From the NCBI GenBank assembly GCA_963782345.1, contig CAWAJF010000003.1, positions 186,001-250,000 on the forward strand: a stretch of 64,000 nt of DNA, in the 5' to 3' direction. This stretch comes from DASUPK01 sp963782345 (GTDB lineage: Bacteria > Actinomycetota > Thermoleophilia > Solirubrobacterales > 70-9). The position numbers were made by a program, and so were the translations under genes. The notes below the pieces were generated by a model, which searched no databases, was not told where the DNA came from, and saw nothing but the letters and a program-made list of their open reading frames with translations. Of the stretch, positions 43,484 to 52,003 are shown piece by piece (within the stretch, counting starts at the first letter, position 1; every line of letters begins with the position of its first letter).

Positions 43484-44257
43484 GTGGCCTCTCGCCCGCT
43501 GATCGGTGTGACCACCTCCGAGGTCCGCGTCGCGGAGGAGGTTCACCGGGCGGCCGAGGGGGAGCCGCCGCGCCCCGAGATGGCGCTCGGCCTGAGCTAC
43601 CTGAAGGCGATCGAGCGTGCGGGCGGCATTCCCGTCGCGATCCCGCCGCTCGGGCCCGAAGCGGTGACCCCGCTCGTCGAGCGGCTCAGCGGCCTCTGTC
43701 TCTCGGGCGGCCCGGACATCCACCCGTCCGCCTACGGCGCCGATCCCCATCCGGCTCTCGGCCCTACCTGGCGGGAGCTCGATCTCGCCGAGATCGCGCT
43801 GGCGCGTGCGGCCGACCGGCGCGGGCTGCCGATCCTGGCGATCTGCCGCGGCGCCCAGGCGCTGAACGTGGCCAGGCGGGGAACGCTCTTCCAGCACCTG
43901 CCCGAGAGCGGAGGAGAGGTGAATCACCGCGGGGCGGACTACGGTCCGGACATCGCCCACTCCGTGGAGATCGAAGCCGACAGCCTGCTCGCCGCGGCGA
44001 TGGGCGCCACGGAGCTCGACGTTCCCTCCTACCACCACCAGGCCGCCGACGAGCTCGGGCGCGAGCTGCGGGCCGTCGCGTGGTCGCCCGACGGAGTCGT
44101 CGAGGGCATCGAGGCGATCAACCGCGCCTTCGTGATCGGCGTGCAGTGGCATGCGGAGGGCGACACTCCTGAGAACGGCAGGCTCTTCCGGAGCTTCGTC
44201 AAGGCGGCGAACCAGCATGACTCGGCGCGCCCCGAGCGCGTCCCGGTCCCCGCCTAG
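43484..44257 (+). CDS. Class I glutamine amidotransferase-like hydrolase (peptidase C26, PuuD-type)
   Basis: The 257-residue protein has nucleophile Cys in AICRGAQALNVARRG, the His/Glu pair in GVQWHAEGD, and the family blocks LSGGPDIHPSAYG and EVNHRG. PuuD-type enzymes hydrolyse gamma-glutamyl-GABA and similar compounds. Usual family members read GGTLYQD where this has RRGTLFQH, so the specificity may differ. The catalytic triad is complete. TAGGCT at 43472-43477 ends 6 nt before the GTG, so the message is probably leaderless. No putrescine genes are nearby. Confidence 0.88.
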   Translation: MASRPLIGVTTSEVRVAEEVHRAAEGEPPRPEMALGLSYLKAIERAGGIPVAIPPLGPEAVTPLVERLSGLCLSGGPDIHPSAYGADPHPALGPTWRELDLAEIALARAADRRGLPILAICRGAQALNVARRGTLFQHLPESGGEVNHRGADYGPDIAHSVEIEADSLLAAAMGATELDVPSYHHQAADELGRELRAVAWSPDGVVEGIEAINRAFVIGVQWHAEGDTPENGRLFRSFVKAANQHDSARPERVPVPA

Positions 44258-44312
44258 AGGGTCGCGGGAAACCCCGGTAGTTGGGCTCTGCGGCTCGTGT
44301 TAGCTTGACCGC

Positions 44313-46295
44313 GTGATGCGCCGACCCGGATGGTTGGCGGCGTTCCTCATCCTGACTGCGTCCGCCTCGCTCATGTTCACGGCAAGCGCCGTGGCCGCCA
44401 CGTCGCCCGAGCAGCAGAAGCTCGTGGCGGCCTATGCGCCGCATCTGATGCTTCGTGAGCAGACGGACGACGGCAACTGCGACACCAAGGAGGAGCAGTA
44501 CAACCCTCCGACCAGCGTGGGGGTGGTTCTCGACAACCCCGCGGTGAAGCTCGTCCACCACACCGGCGGCAAGGACGTGACGATCCGGAGGGGGCCGACC
44601 GCTGCCCAGATCGCCGGTCTGGGCGATGACTATTACCTCGACCTTCCCGGTGACCCCCTCAACGTCAAGTGCCCCGTCAAGGGCAGCTACCCGAAGGACT
44701 TCCAGGCGCTGAGGAACGAGGGCAAGGCACCGCCGGTCGCCTACGCGCACATAGCCACCGAGCCGGGATACACCGGGCTCGTCGTCCAGTACTTCTTCTT
44801 CTACTACTTCAACCAGTTCAACGACGTGCACGAGGGCGACTGGGAGGGGATGCAGATCTCCTTCGACGCGGACACTCCCGCCGAGGCGCTCGTGCAGGGT
44901 CCCTCGCAGATCGCGCTGTTCCAGCACGCCGGTGGGGAGCGGGCGAACTGGGACGACACGAAGGTCCAGAAGGACGGGACGCACCCGATCGTCTATCCGG
45001 CGGCCGGGTCCCACGCGACCTTCTACGACAGCGCGATCTACATCCAGAACGGCTCACACGGCTCGGGCGTCGGTTGCGACAACACCTCGGCGCCCCACGT
45101 GGAATCGGATCCTTCGCCGGTCATCGTGCCGACGGCGGCGGCACCCGGGAGCCGGTTCCAGTGGCTCAGCTTCCTGGGCCACTGGGGACAGCGCGAGAAG
45201 GGATTCAACAACGGTCCCCAGGGTCCGACCACGAAGAGGCAGTGGCTGCGGCCGTTCACCTGGATGAACGGGATCCGGCAGGACAGCCCCCGGCTTCCGG
45301 GAGGAACGATCCTGGGCCCGGCCCCTGCGACGGCCTTCTGCGGGGCGGTCGCGGTGGCCTCGGAGTTCATCAACCTCGAGGCCAAGACCACCAGCGGGGC
45401 GATCGGGTTGGCCCTGGCGCTGCTGCTCTTGATCGTGGGGTTGCCGTTCCTGACGCGGTGGCGGCCCGTCGATCTCTCGGGTCTGCGGCATCGCTGGGCC
45501 CTGGGCCAGCTGCTTCGCGGCGCTCGCCAGCTCTACGGCCGCCACTGGCGGACGATGCTTCTCTTCGCCCTGCTCGGCTTTCTGATCCTCGGAGCGATCC
45601 AGGGCCTCTCGGATCTCTTCGTGCAGATCACCGGCAGCGAGAACTTCACGGTGGGGATTCATCCGGGGGGCCTCGACTTCAGGTACGACGGGTCGATCGC
45701 GGGGATCGCCGATCCGATCGGCTCGGCCATCGTCTCGGGAGCGGTGGTCGCCTTCATGCGCCTCCTCGTCGCCGGGGAGGAGCTCGGCCTCAGGTCGTCC
45801 TACCGCGCCATGTACGCGCGCCTCTGGAGAGTGGTGGCGGGCCAATTGCTGGCGACGATCCTGCTCGCGCTGATGATCATCACGGTGATCGGCATCCCCT
45901 TCGCGGTGTACTTCTACGTCGCCTGGCAGTTCATCCAGCAGGAGATCCTCTTCGAGAACCGCCCGATCCGCGAGGCCTTCCGCGGCAGCTCGGCCCTCGT
46001 CCGCGGGCGCTGGTGGCGGACGGTGCGGGTGGCGGCCGTGCTGGCACTGCTCAGTCTGATCGCCGGGCCGATTCTCGGGTTCGTCCTGATCTTCGCCAAC
46101 CTCTCGCCGGTCCTCGTCAACGTGATCGGCTCGGCGGTCTTCGCGCTGCTGGTCCCCTACGTGGCCACCGGGCGCACGCTGCTCTACTTCGACCTCGGCG
46201 CCAGCAAGGCCGAGGAGGAGGCCGCTGGAGAGCCGAGGCGCCGTCGGCTCAGGCTTCCGCGGCCACGGCCGCGACCCGCCACCGGCACGAGCTGA
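44313..46295 (+). CDS. Vps62-like exported domain fused to multi-helix membrane domain
   Basis: The 660-residue protein has a signal peptide (WLAAFLILTASASLMFTASA). A large exported domain, about residues 35-350, carries the Vps62-type motif (VQYFFFYYFNQFNDVHEGDW) and PAAGSHATFYDSAIYI. A membrane part follows with about six helices (GAIGLALALLLLIVGLPFLT through VLVNVIGSAVFALLVPYVAT), resembling the membrane domain next to glycerophosphodiester phosphodiesterases. The C-terminus is Arg/Pro-rich. Function is unknown; the HEGDWE motif looks like a metal site. TAGCTT at 44301-44306 ends 6 nt before the GTG. It sits between the ribosomal protein genes and obgE, which are adjacent in relatives. Confidence 0.8.
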   Translation: MMRRPGWLAAFLILTASASLMFTASAVAATSPEQQKLVAAYAPHLMLREQTDDGNCDTKEEQYNPPTSVGVVLDNPAVKLVHHTGGKDVTIRRGPTAAQIAGLGDDYYLDLPGDPLNVKCPVKGSYPKDFQALRNEGKAPPVAYAHIATEPGYTGLVVQYFFFYYFNQFNDVHEGDWEGMQISFDADTPAEALVQGPSQIALFQHAGGERANWDDTKVQKDGTHPIVYPAAGSHATFYDSAIYIQNGSHGSGVGCDNTSAPHVESDPSPVIVPTAAAPGSRFQWLSFLGHWGQREKGFNNGPQGPTTKRQWLRPFTWMNGIRQDSPRLPGGTILGPAPATAFCGAVAVASEFINLEAKTTSGAIGLALALLLLIVGLPFLTRWRPVDLSGLRHRWALGQLLRGARQLYGRHWRTMLLFALLGFLILGAIQGLSDLFVQITGSENFTVGIHPGGLDFRYDGSIAGIADPIGSAIVSGAVVAFMRLLVAGEELGLRSSYRAMYARLWRVVAGQLLATILLALMIITVIGIPFAVYFYVAWQFIQQEILFENRPIREAFRGSSALVRGRWWRTVRVAAVLALLSLIAGPILGFVLIFANLSPVLVNVIGSAVFALLVPYVATGRTLLYFDLGASKAEEEAAGEPRRRRLRLPRPRPRPATGTS

Positions 46296-46309
46296 CGTAA
46301 CTTCGCCAG

Positions 46310-47593
46310 ATGCTCTTCGACCGAGCCAAGGTCTACGTCGAGGGCGGCCGCGGCGGCAGCGGCGTGGTCAGCTTCCGCCGTGAGGCGCACGTCCCTCGCG
46401 GCGGGCCCGACGGCGGCGACGGCGGCCGCGGTGGCGACGTCCTGCTGGTCTGCGACGCGCAGCGGCGAGATCTCGCCTCGCTCGGCCGCAGCAGGCACTT
46501 CCGGGCCGGGCGCGGCAAGCACGGCAGGGGCAGCCGGCAGCACGGCGAGAGGGGGGAGGACCGTGTGATCCCAGTCCCGCCCGGGACGGTGGTCCACGGG
46601 CTCGACGGCTCGGAGGCGGAGCTGCTCGCCGATGGCCAGCGGCTTGTAGTCGCACGCGGCGGCTCCGGCGGCCACGGCAACAAGCGCTTTGCGACCTCGA
46701 CCCGGCAGGCGCCGCGTTTCGCCGAGCGCGGACTGGAGGGCGAGTCCGGCGACATCGAGCTGCGGCTGAAGCTGCTGGCGGACGTCGGGCTGATCGGACT
46801 GCCGAACGCCGGCAAGTCCTCGCTGCTCGCGAGGCTGAGCCGGGCCAATCCGAAGGTCGCCGGCTACCCGTTCACGACGATCGAGCCCAACCTCGGGACG
46901 ATCGAGCTCGAGGATCGCCAGCTCGTGGTCGCCGATATCCCCGGCCTGATCGAGGGCGCCGCGGAGGGCGCCGGGCTCGGCCACGACTTCCTCGCCCACG
47001 TGGAGCGCTGCCGGGTGCTCGTCCATCTGGTCGAGGTCGCGCCGGCGGAGGGCGACCCCGGGTCGAACTACGAGACGGTCCGTGACGAGCTGGCCGACTA
47101 CGGGGCCGAGTTGAACGAGCTGCCGGAGGTCGTCGCGCTGTCGAAGATCGATCTATTGCCCGAGGACGAGGTCGATCCGCTGATCGCCGAATGGCGCGAG
47201 CGGCCGCGAGCGGATCGCCCGGCCGTTGTCGGGATCTCCTCGGCGACCGGGGCCGGGCTCGACGAGCTGGTCCGGGCGATCTTCGCCGCGCTGCCCGAGG
47301 AAGCGGTCGCCGTCGCGGCGAGCGACGGCGAGTTCGAGGCGGAGCATCGCGTCTACCGGCCGGGCGAGGAGGAGGGCTTCGACATCGTCGCGGAGGGCGA
47401 GGGCAGGTTCCGGGTGGCGGGCAGGGGCATCGAGCTGCTGGTGGCGCGCCACGACCTCGAGAACCCCGAGGCGCTCGACTATCTCGAGGGCCGCCTGCGG
47501 GAGATCGGCGTGATCGCGGCACTGCAGCGGGCCGGATTCGAGCCGGGGGACGAGGTGGTCGTCGGCGATCTCGAATTCGAACTGCGGCCATGA
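46310..47593 (+). CDS. obgE: Ribosome-assembly GTPase Obg
   Basis: The 427-residue protein has the Gly-rich Obg fold (KVYVEGGRGGSGVVSFRREA, GPDGGDGGRGGDVLLVCDAQ), a G domain (GLPNAGKSSLLARLSRANPK, switch YPFTTIEPNLG, ADIPGLIEGAAEGAGLGHDF, SKIDLL) and the C-terminal OCT domain from about residue 340. It acts in 50S assembly and the stringent response. TAACTT at 46298-46303 ends 6 nt before the ATG. It normally follows rpmA; three genes intervene here. Confidence 0.97.
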   Translation: MLFDRAKVYVEGGRGGSGVVSFRREAHVPRGGPDGGDGGRGGDVLLVCDAQRRDLASLGRSRHFRAGRGKHGRGSRQHGERGEDRVIPVPPGTVVHGLDGSEAELLADGQRLVVARGGSGGHGNKRFATSTRQAPRFAERGLEGESGDIELRLKLLADVGLIGLPNAGKSSLLARLSRANPKVAGYPFTTIEPNLGTIELEDRQLVVADIPGLIEGAAEGAGLGHDFLAHVERCRVLVHLVEVAPAEGDPGSNYETVRDELADYGAELNELPEVVALSKIDLLPEDEVDPLIAEWRERPRADRPAVVGISSATGAGLDELVRAIFAALPEEAVAVAASDGEFEAEHRVYRPGEEEGFDIVAEGEGRFRVAGRGIELLVARHDLENPEALDYLEGRLREIGVIAALQRAGFEPGDEVVVGDLEFELRP

Positions 47594-47616
47594 AGGCCGC
47601 TGGTCTGAGGGGCGGA

Positions 47617-47652
47617 GGGCGAAGCCCGAAGCGACTTGAGATGGGCGGCCGC
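47617..47652 (+). repeat. Dispersed repeat A, copy 3
   Basis: GGGCGAAGCCCGAAGCGACT then TGAGATGGGCGGCCGC, close to the copy at 17663-17698 and related to 30858-30886. It lies between obgE and proB and is followed by GATGGCGAAGCCG, also found in repeat B. Confidence 0.65.
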
Positions 47653-47665
47653 GAATGGCCGCTTC

Positions 47666-47695
47666 TTGATGGCGAAGCCGGGTCACGCATACTCT
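47666..47695 (+). promoter_or_regulatory. Likely proB promoter
   Basis: TTGATG (47666-47671), 18-bp spacer, TACTCT (47690-47695), 7 nt before the proB ATG. The -35 overlaps the GATGGCGAAGCC tail that follows repeat A. Confidence 0.45.
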
Positions 47696-47702
47696 CCGCC
47701 CG

Positions 47703-48791
47703 ATGACCGTGGTCGCAAAACTCGGCTCGTCGATCGTCGCTGGAGATCAGGGCGCGCTTCGCAGCGACGTCCTCGACCGCGTCTGCGCCCAGGTCGCCGC
47801 CCTGCACGACGGCGGCGAGAACGTGGTCATGGTCACCTCGGGGGCGATCGCCCGCGGAATGCGGCTGATGGAGCTGTCCGGGCGGCCCTCGGCGATCGAT
47901 GAGCTCCAGGCGGCGTCGGCGGTGGGACAGGGCAGCCTCTTCCGCGCCTACGAGGAGCGGCTCGACAAGGGCAGCGTTCGCGCGGCCCAGGTCCTGCTGA
48001 CCGCCTCGGATCTCCAGCTGCGGACCCACTACCTGAACGCTCGCCAGACGCTCAGCCGCCTGCTCGCCTGGAGGGTGGTCCCGGTGGTGAACGAGAACGA
48101 CACCACGGCGACCGACGAGATCACCTTCGGCGACAACGACTTCCTGGCCGCGCAGGTCGCGATCATGCTCGACGCGCGACTGCTCGTCCTGCTCACCGAC
48201 CAGACCGGGCTCTACACCAAGGATCCGCGCCGCGATCAGGATGCCGAGCTGGTCTCGGAGGTCACCACCGAGGCCCAGCTCGGCGAGTACGAGATCGGCG
48301 AGCACACCTCGTCCTTCGGCCTCGGCGGGATGCGCAGCAAGGTCGCGGCCGCCGGGATGGCGGGCGCCTCCGGGATCGGCGCGGTGATCTGCGACGGCAC
48401 GGCAGAGGGCACCCTGCTGGCCGCAGCGGGTGGCGAGCCGACCGGTACGCGCTTCAGCCCGCATCCCGAGCGGACCTCGAGCTTCAAGCTCTGGCTCCGC
48501 TACGCGAAGCCGAGTCACGGCAAGCTGCGCGTCGACGAAGGGGCTGCCCGCGTCCTCCGCGAGAGCGGCAGCAGCCTGCTGCCCGTCGGGATCACCGAGG
48601 TCGAGGGCGAGTTCGACGCCGGTGACGCCGTGGACGTGACCAGCGATGGCCAGACGATCGGCAAGGGAATCGTCAACTACTCGGCCGCGGAGCTCCGCCG
48701 GATCAAGGGGATGCGGACGGACAAGGTCCGCGAGGTGCTCCCGCATGCCTCCGAGGAGGCCGTGCACCGCGACTACTTCGTCTTGACGTAG
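47703..48791 (+). CDS. proB: Glutamate 5-kinase
   Basis: The 362-residue enzyme performs the first step of proline synthesis. It has the amino-acid-kinase domain (TVVAKLGSSIVAGDQG, VMVTSGAIARGMRLM, VNENDTTATDEITFGDNDFL, LFPLTDQ-like LVLLTDQTGLYTKDPRR). A C-terminal PUA domain covers about residues 275-360 (KLRVDEGAARVLRESGSSLL). It is proline-feedback inhibited in relatives. proA, the next enzyme, lies 5.6 kb downstream after inserted genes, so the two are not in one operon here. Confidence 0.96.
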   Translation: MTVVAKLGSSIVAGDQGALRSDVLDRVCAQVAALHDGGENVVMVTSGAIARGMRLMELSGRPSAIDELQAASAVGQGSLFRAYEERLDKGSVRAAQVLLTASDLQLRTHYLNARQTLSRLLAWRVVPVVNENDTTATDEITFGDNDFLAAQVAIMLDARLLVLLTDQTGLYTKDPRRDQDAELVSEVTTEAQLGEYEIGEHTSSFGLGGMRSKVAAAGMAGASGIGAVICDGTAEGTLLAAAGGEPTGTRFSPHPERTSSFKLWLRYAKPSHGKLRVDEGAARVLRESGSSLLPVGITEVEGEFDAGDAVDVTSDGQTIGKGIVNYSAAELRRIKGMRTDKVREVLPHASEEAVHRDYFVLT

Positions 48792-48822
48792 TGATGCGAG
48801 GGTGCGCGACAGCGCAACCCGT
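48792..48822. repeat. Dispersed 31-bp repeat C, copy 2
   Basis: Identical to 12532-12562, again beginning at the end of an upstream gene (proB stop TAG at 48789-48791). It has an imperfect GGGTGCGC/GCGCAACCC hairpin. Confidence 0.75.
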
Positions 48823-48825
48823 TTG

Positions 48826-49945
48826 ATGAGGGGCCTTCTACGCGACCGGTTGGCGCGCCGGCAGGGCATGGCCGGGCTGGTCGCGCAGCTCACCCAGGCC
48901 GCGGCGGGACTGGGGATCATCCTCGTCGTCCGGGAGGCGGGCGGCTCGCTTTCGCTTGCCGGCGCGGCCGCTGGCGCCTTCCTCATCGCTACGGGTGCGG
49001 CGCGTCCCGTCCAGGGGCGCGGGGATCGCGGGGCTGGTCGCCTGGACGCAGGCCGAGGGTGCCTCATGGCCGGTGCTCCTCTTCGCGGTCCCGATCGGCC
49101 TGGGGGAGCCGCCGGTGTCGTCGAGCATGCGGCTCGCCTGGGGAGCGATGGCGGGAGCGGAGAACCGGACGGCGGCCTACAGCGTCGTCACGTTGACCCA
49201 GGAGATCGCCGTGCTGCTCGGGCCGCTCTTGCTGGCGGCGATCGTCGCGACTGCGTCGGCAGCCGCGGCCCTGCTGGTGGTCGGCGGGCTGGCGAGCCTC
49301 GGGACGCTGGTGCTTGCCGCGGTGATTCCTCGCCGGCTCCACGCCGATCCCGGTGAGCCACGCCGCCACGCCCTGCGCTCCCCGGGCGTTCGCCTGGCGC
49401 TGGCGGTCAACCTGCTCTTCGCCACGGGGCTGGGCTGCATCGAGCTGGCGATTCCGGCACTGGCCGGCGAGCGGGGCGTCCCGGCGGTAAGCGGACTGCT
49501 GCTCGCCGTGATGTCTGTGGGCGGCATTCTCGGCGCGATCGTCTACGCCTCGAGAAGATGGGGGCTTGGGGCGCCGCAGCGGCTGGCGGCGCTGCTCTTG
49601 GTCTATGCCGTGGCGATCGCGCCGCTGATCGCCACGCCGTCCTTCGCGGTGATGGTGGCGCCGCTGCTGCTGGCCGGCGCGGCGCTCAACCCGATCGTCA
49701 CCACGGTTGCTCTGCTCGTGGAGGACCACGCCGGCGCCGCCGCGGCCGAGGCCTTCGGCTGGCAGTCGACGTCCCTTGCGATGGGCGCCGCCGCCGGCAA
49801 CGCCCTCTCGGGACCGCTCGCCCAGCACCACGGCGCCTCTGCGGCCTTCGCCGCGGGGGCGATCGCGGCCGTTGTCGCCACGATTCTGGCCACCCTCGCG
49901 CGCCGCCGGCTCACGACTGGCCAGCCGGCCAGTCCGGCGTACTAG
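48826..49945 (+). pseudogene. MFS transporter with internal deletion and frameshift
   Basis: The first frame reads MRGLLRDRLARRQGMAGLVA and helices 1-2 up to AGAFLIATGAARPVQGR, then goes out of frame near 49015. The second frame resumes with GAGIAGLVAWTQAEGASWP and continues through the remaining helices (LFATGLGCIELAIPALAGER, LLLVYAVAIAPLIATPSFAV) to 49945. About 20-40 residues, roughly helix 3, are missing at the joint. The remaining helices look like a sugar or drug efflux MFS protein. Some products from the 48956 frame are conceivable but would not be a complete transporter. Confidence 0.65.
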
Positions 49946-49957
49946 AGTCCGGTGTCA

Positions 49958-51976
49958 ATGGGTTCCGGAGAGGAAGCGGGGAACGTGCTCAGCGATTCTC
50001 AGCGGGCGATCCTGACCGCGGTCTGCGACACCGTCGTCCCGTCGCTGCCGCGCGACCGCGACCCCGAGGGGCTCTGGGGACGCAAGGCGAGCGACATCGG
50101 GGTCGATGCCGGAGCGGCCCAGCTGATCTCCGAGATCCCGGATCCCGAACTGCGGGGCGGGTTGCTGCAATTGATCGACGCGCTCGGCGGTCAGGGGATC
50201 ACCCGCGCTCCGTCGCAGGAATCCAGGGAGCAGATCCTCCGCAACGTCGCGCTCTCGGACCCGCGCGCCGCCGCGGGTGTGGCCGCGCTGATCGGGATGA
50301 CCCTCTTCCTCCACTACGGGGCGCCCGACCCGCAGACCGGTCGGAACCCGAACTGGAAGACCTTTCGCTATCCGGGGCCGATCTCGCCGCCGCCGCAGGT
50401 CGAGAAGCCGCTGCGGATCCACGAGCCGCAGGGCTCCGACGAGACCCTGGAGGCGGACGTCTGCATCGTCGGGTCCGGCTCCGGCGGCGCGGTCACCGCG
50501 GCAGTCCTGGCGGCGCGCGGCCTCGACGTCGTCGTGCTCGAGGCCGCCGGCTACTACAACGAATCGGACTTCACCCAGCTCGAGCTGCCCGCCTACCAGC
50601 AGATGTTCTGGCGCGGCGGGCCCAACCCGACGGCCGACGGCAACGTCAGCCTGGTCGCCGGCACCACCCTCGGCGGCGGCACGACGATCAACTGGACCAA
50701 CTGCCTGCGCACCCGTCCCTCGGTCCGCGAGCAGTGGGCGAATGAGAATGGCCTCGAGGGCGTCGACGGACCCGACTTCGATCGCCACCTGGACGCCGTC
50801 TGGGAGAGGGTCAGCGCCAGCGACCGCTGCAGCGACCTGAACGGCACCCAGCAGAGGCTGCGCGAGGGCGCCGACGCCCTGGGCTGGAGCTTCGAGACGA
50901 TCGTCCGCAACACCGATCCGGAGAGCTATACGCCGGAGCAGGCCGGCTACCTCGGGTTCGGCGACCAGTCGGGCAGCAAGCGCAGCGCGGATCGCACCTG
51001 GCTGGCCGACGCGCAGGAGCATGGCGCGAGGTTCCTCACCTTCACGCGCGCGACCCGGGTGCTGACCGAGGGTGGCCGGGCGAGCGGCGTCGAGGCGGTC
51101 TGGAGGACGCCGGACGGCCGCGGGGCCCAGGTGACGGTGAAGGCCCCGCGAGTGGTCGTGGCGTGCGGCTCGCTGGAGTCACCGGCGCTGCTGCTTCGCT
51201 CGGGAATCGGCGGTCCGGCCGTGGGGCAGAACCTGTTGCTGCACCCATCGAGCGTCGTCGGGGGCGCGTACGGCACCGATCAGGAAGCCTGGTGGGGGCC
51301 GCCGCAGGCCGGGCTCTGCAACGAGTTCGCCGACACGGGCGACGGATACGGCTTCCTGATCGAGACGGCGCAGTACGCGCCGGGACTGATCGGCTCGGCG
51401 ACTCCATGGATCTCCGGGCTCGACCACAAGCAGCGGATGGAGGAGTTCCGCTTCACGGGGACGTTCATCGCGCTGACGCGGGATCGCGGCTCCGGGTCGG
51501 TGAGCGTCGACGGGAACGGGGAGGCCGTCCCCCTGTACTCGGTCACCGATCCGCTCGACCTCGAGAACCTGAAGCAGGGCATCGAGGTGCAGATCCGCCT
51601 CCACGAGGCCGCGGGGGCGCACCAGATCGGGCCGCTCGCCGAGGGGGCGCCCACCTGGCGCCGCGGCGACGACCTCGAGGCCTTCATCGCCGGCGTCAAG
51701 CGGATTCCCTTCCGCGCCGGCGGCCACAAGCTCTTCAGCGCCCACCAGATGGGGACCTGCCGGATGGGCCGGGACCCGCAGACATCGGTGGCCGGGCCAT
51801 TCGGCGAGCTGCACGACACGAAGGGGGTCTGGATCGGTGACGGCAGCGCCTTCCCGACCTCCTCGGGCACGAACCCGATGATCTCGATCATGTCGCTGGC
51901 GCACCGAACCGCGGAGGCGATCGCGGATCAGGCCGGTGCGGCAAGCGGCGCAGAGGCCGAAGCGGCACCGGCCTGA
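49958..51976 (+). CDS. GMC-family FAD-dependent alcohol oxidoreductase
   Basis: The 672-residue protein has an N-terminal region of about 150 residues like gluconate dehydrogenase subunit 3 or the leader of long-chain alcohol oxidases (LSDSQRAILTAVCDTVVPSL). The FAD-binding domain follows (DVCIVGSGSGGAVTAAVLAA), then GTTLGGGTTINWTNCLRTR and the C-terminal catalytic block (FSAHQMGTCRMGRDPQTSVA, then GDGSAFPTSSGTNPMISIMS). The catalytic His are those in SAHQMG and adjacent blocks. It oxidises a primary or long-chain alcohol; the acceptor is unknown. The aldehyde dehydrogenase 27 bp downstream would take the product further. The ATG 49958 is preferred over GTG 49952. Confidence 0.92.
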   Translation: MGSGEEAGNVLSDSQRAILTAVCDTVVPSLPRDRDPEGLWGRKASDIGVDAGAAQLISEIPDPELRGGLLQLIDALGGQGITRAPSQESREQILRNVALSDPRAAAGVAALIGMTLFLHYGAPDPQTGRNPNWKTFRYPGPISPPPQVEKPLRIHEPQGSDETLEADVCIVGSGSGGAVTAAVLAARGLDVVVLEAAGYYNESDFTQLELPAYQQMFWRGGPNPTADGNVSLVAGTTLGGGTTINWTNCLRTRPSVREQWANENGLEGVDGPDFDRHLDAVWERVSASDRCSDLNGTQQRLREGADALGWSFETIVRNTDPESYTPEQAGYLGFGDQSGSKRSADRTWLADAQEHGARFLTFTRATRVLTEGGRASGVEAVWRTPDGRGAQVTVKAPRVVVACGSLESPALLLRSGIGGPAVGQNLLLHPSSVVGGAYGTDQEAWWGPPQAGLCNEFADTGDGYGFLIETAQYAPGLIGSATPWISGLDHKQRMEEFRFTGTFIALTRDRGSGSVSVDGNGEAVPLYSVTDPLDLENLKQGIEVQIRLHEAAGAHQIGPLAEGAPTWRRGDDLEAFIAGVKRIPFRAGGHKLFSAHQMGTCRMGRDPQTSVAGPFGELHDTKGVWIGDGSAFPTSSGTNPMISIMSLAHRTAEAIADQAGAASGAEAEAAPA

Positions 51977-52003
51977 GAACTTCGAACTAAGGAGCGAGAA
52001 CTC

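Noticed and set aside
46872..49067. Minus-strand open frame of 731 codons opposite obgE and proB
   Set aside because: Spans two well-identified plus-strand genes and their gap; no domain recognisable.
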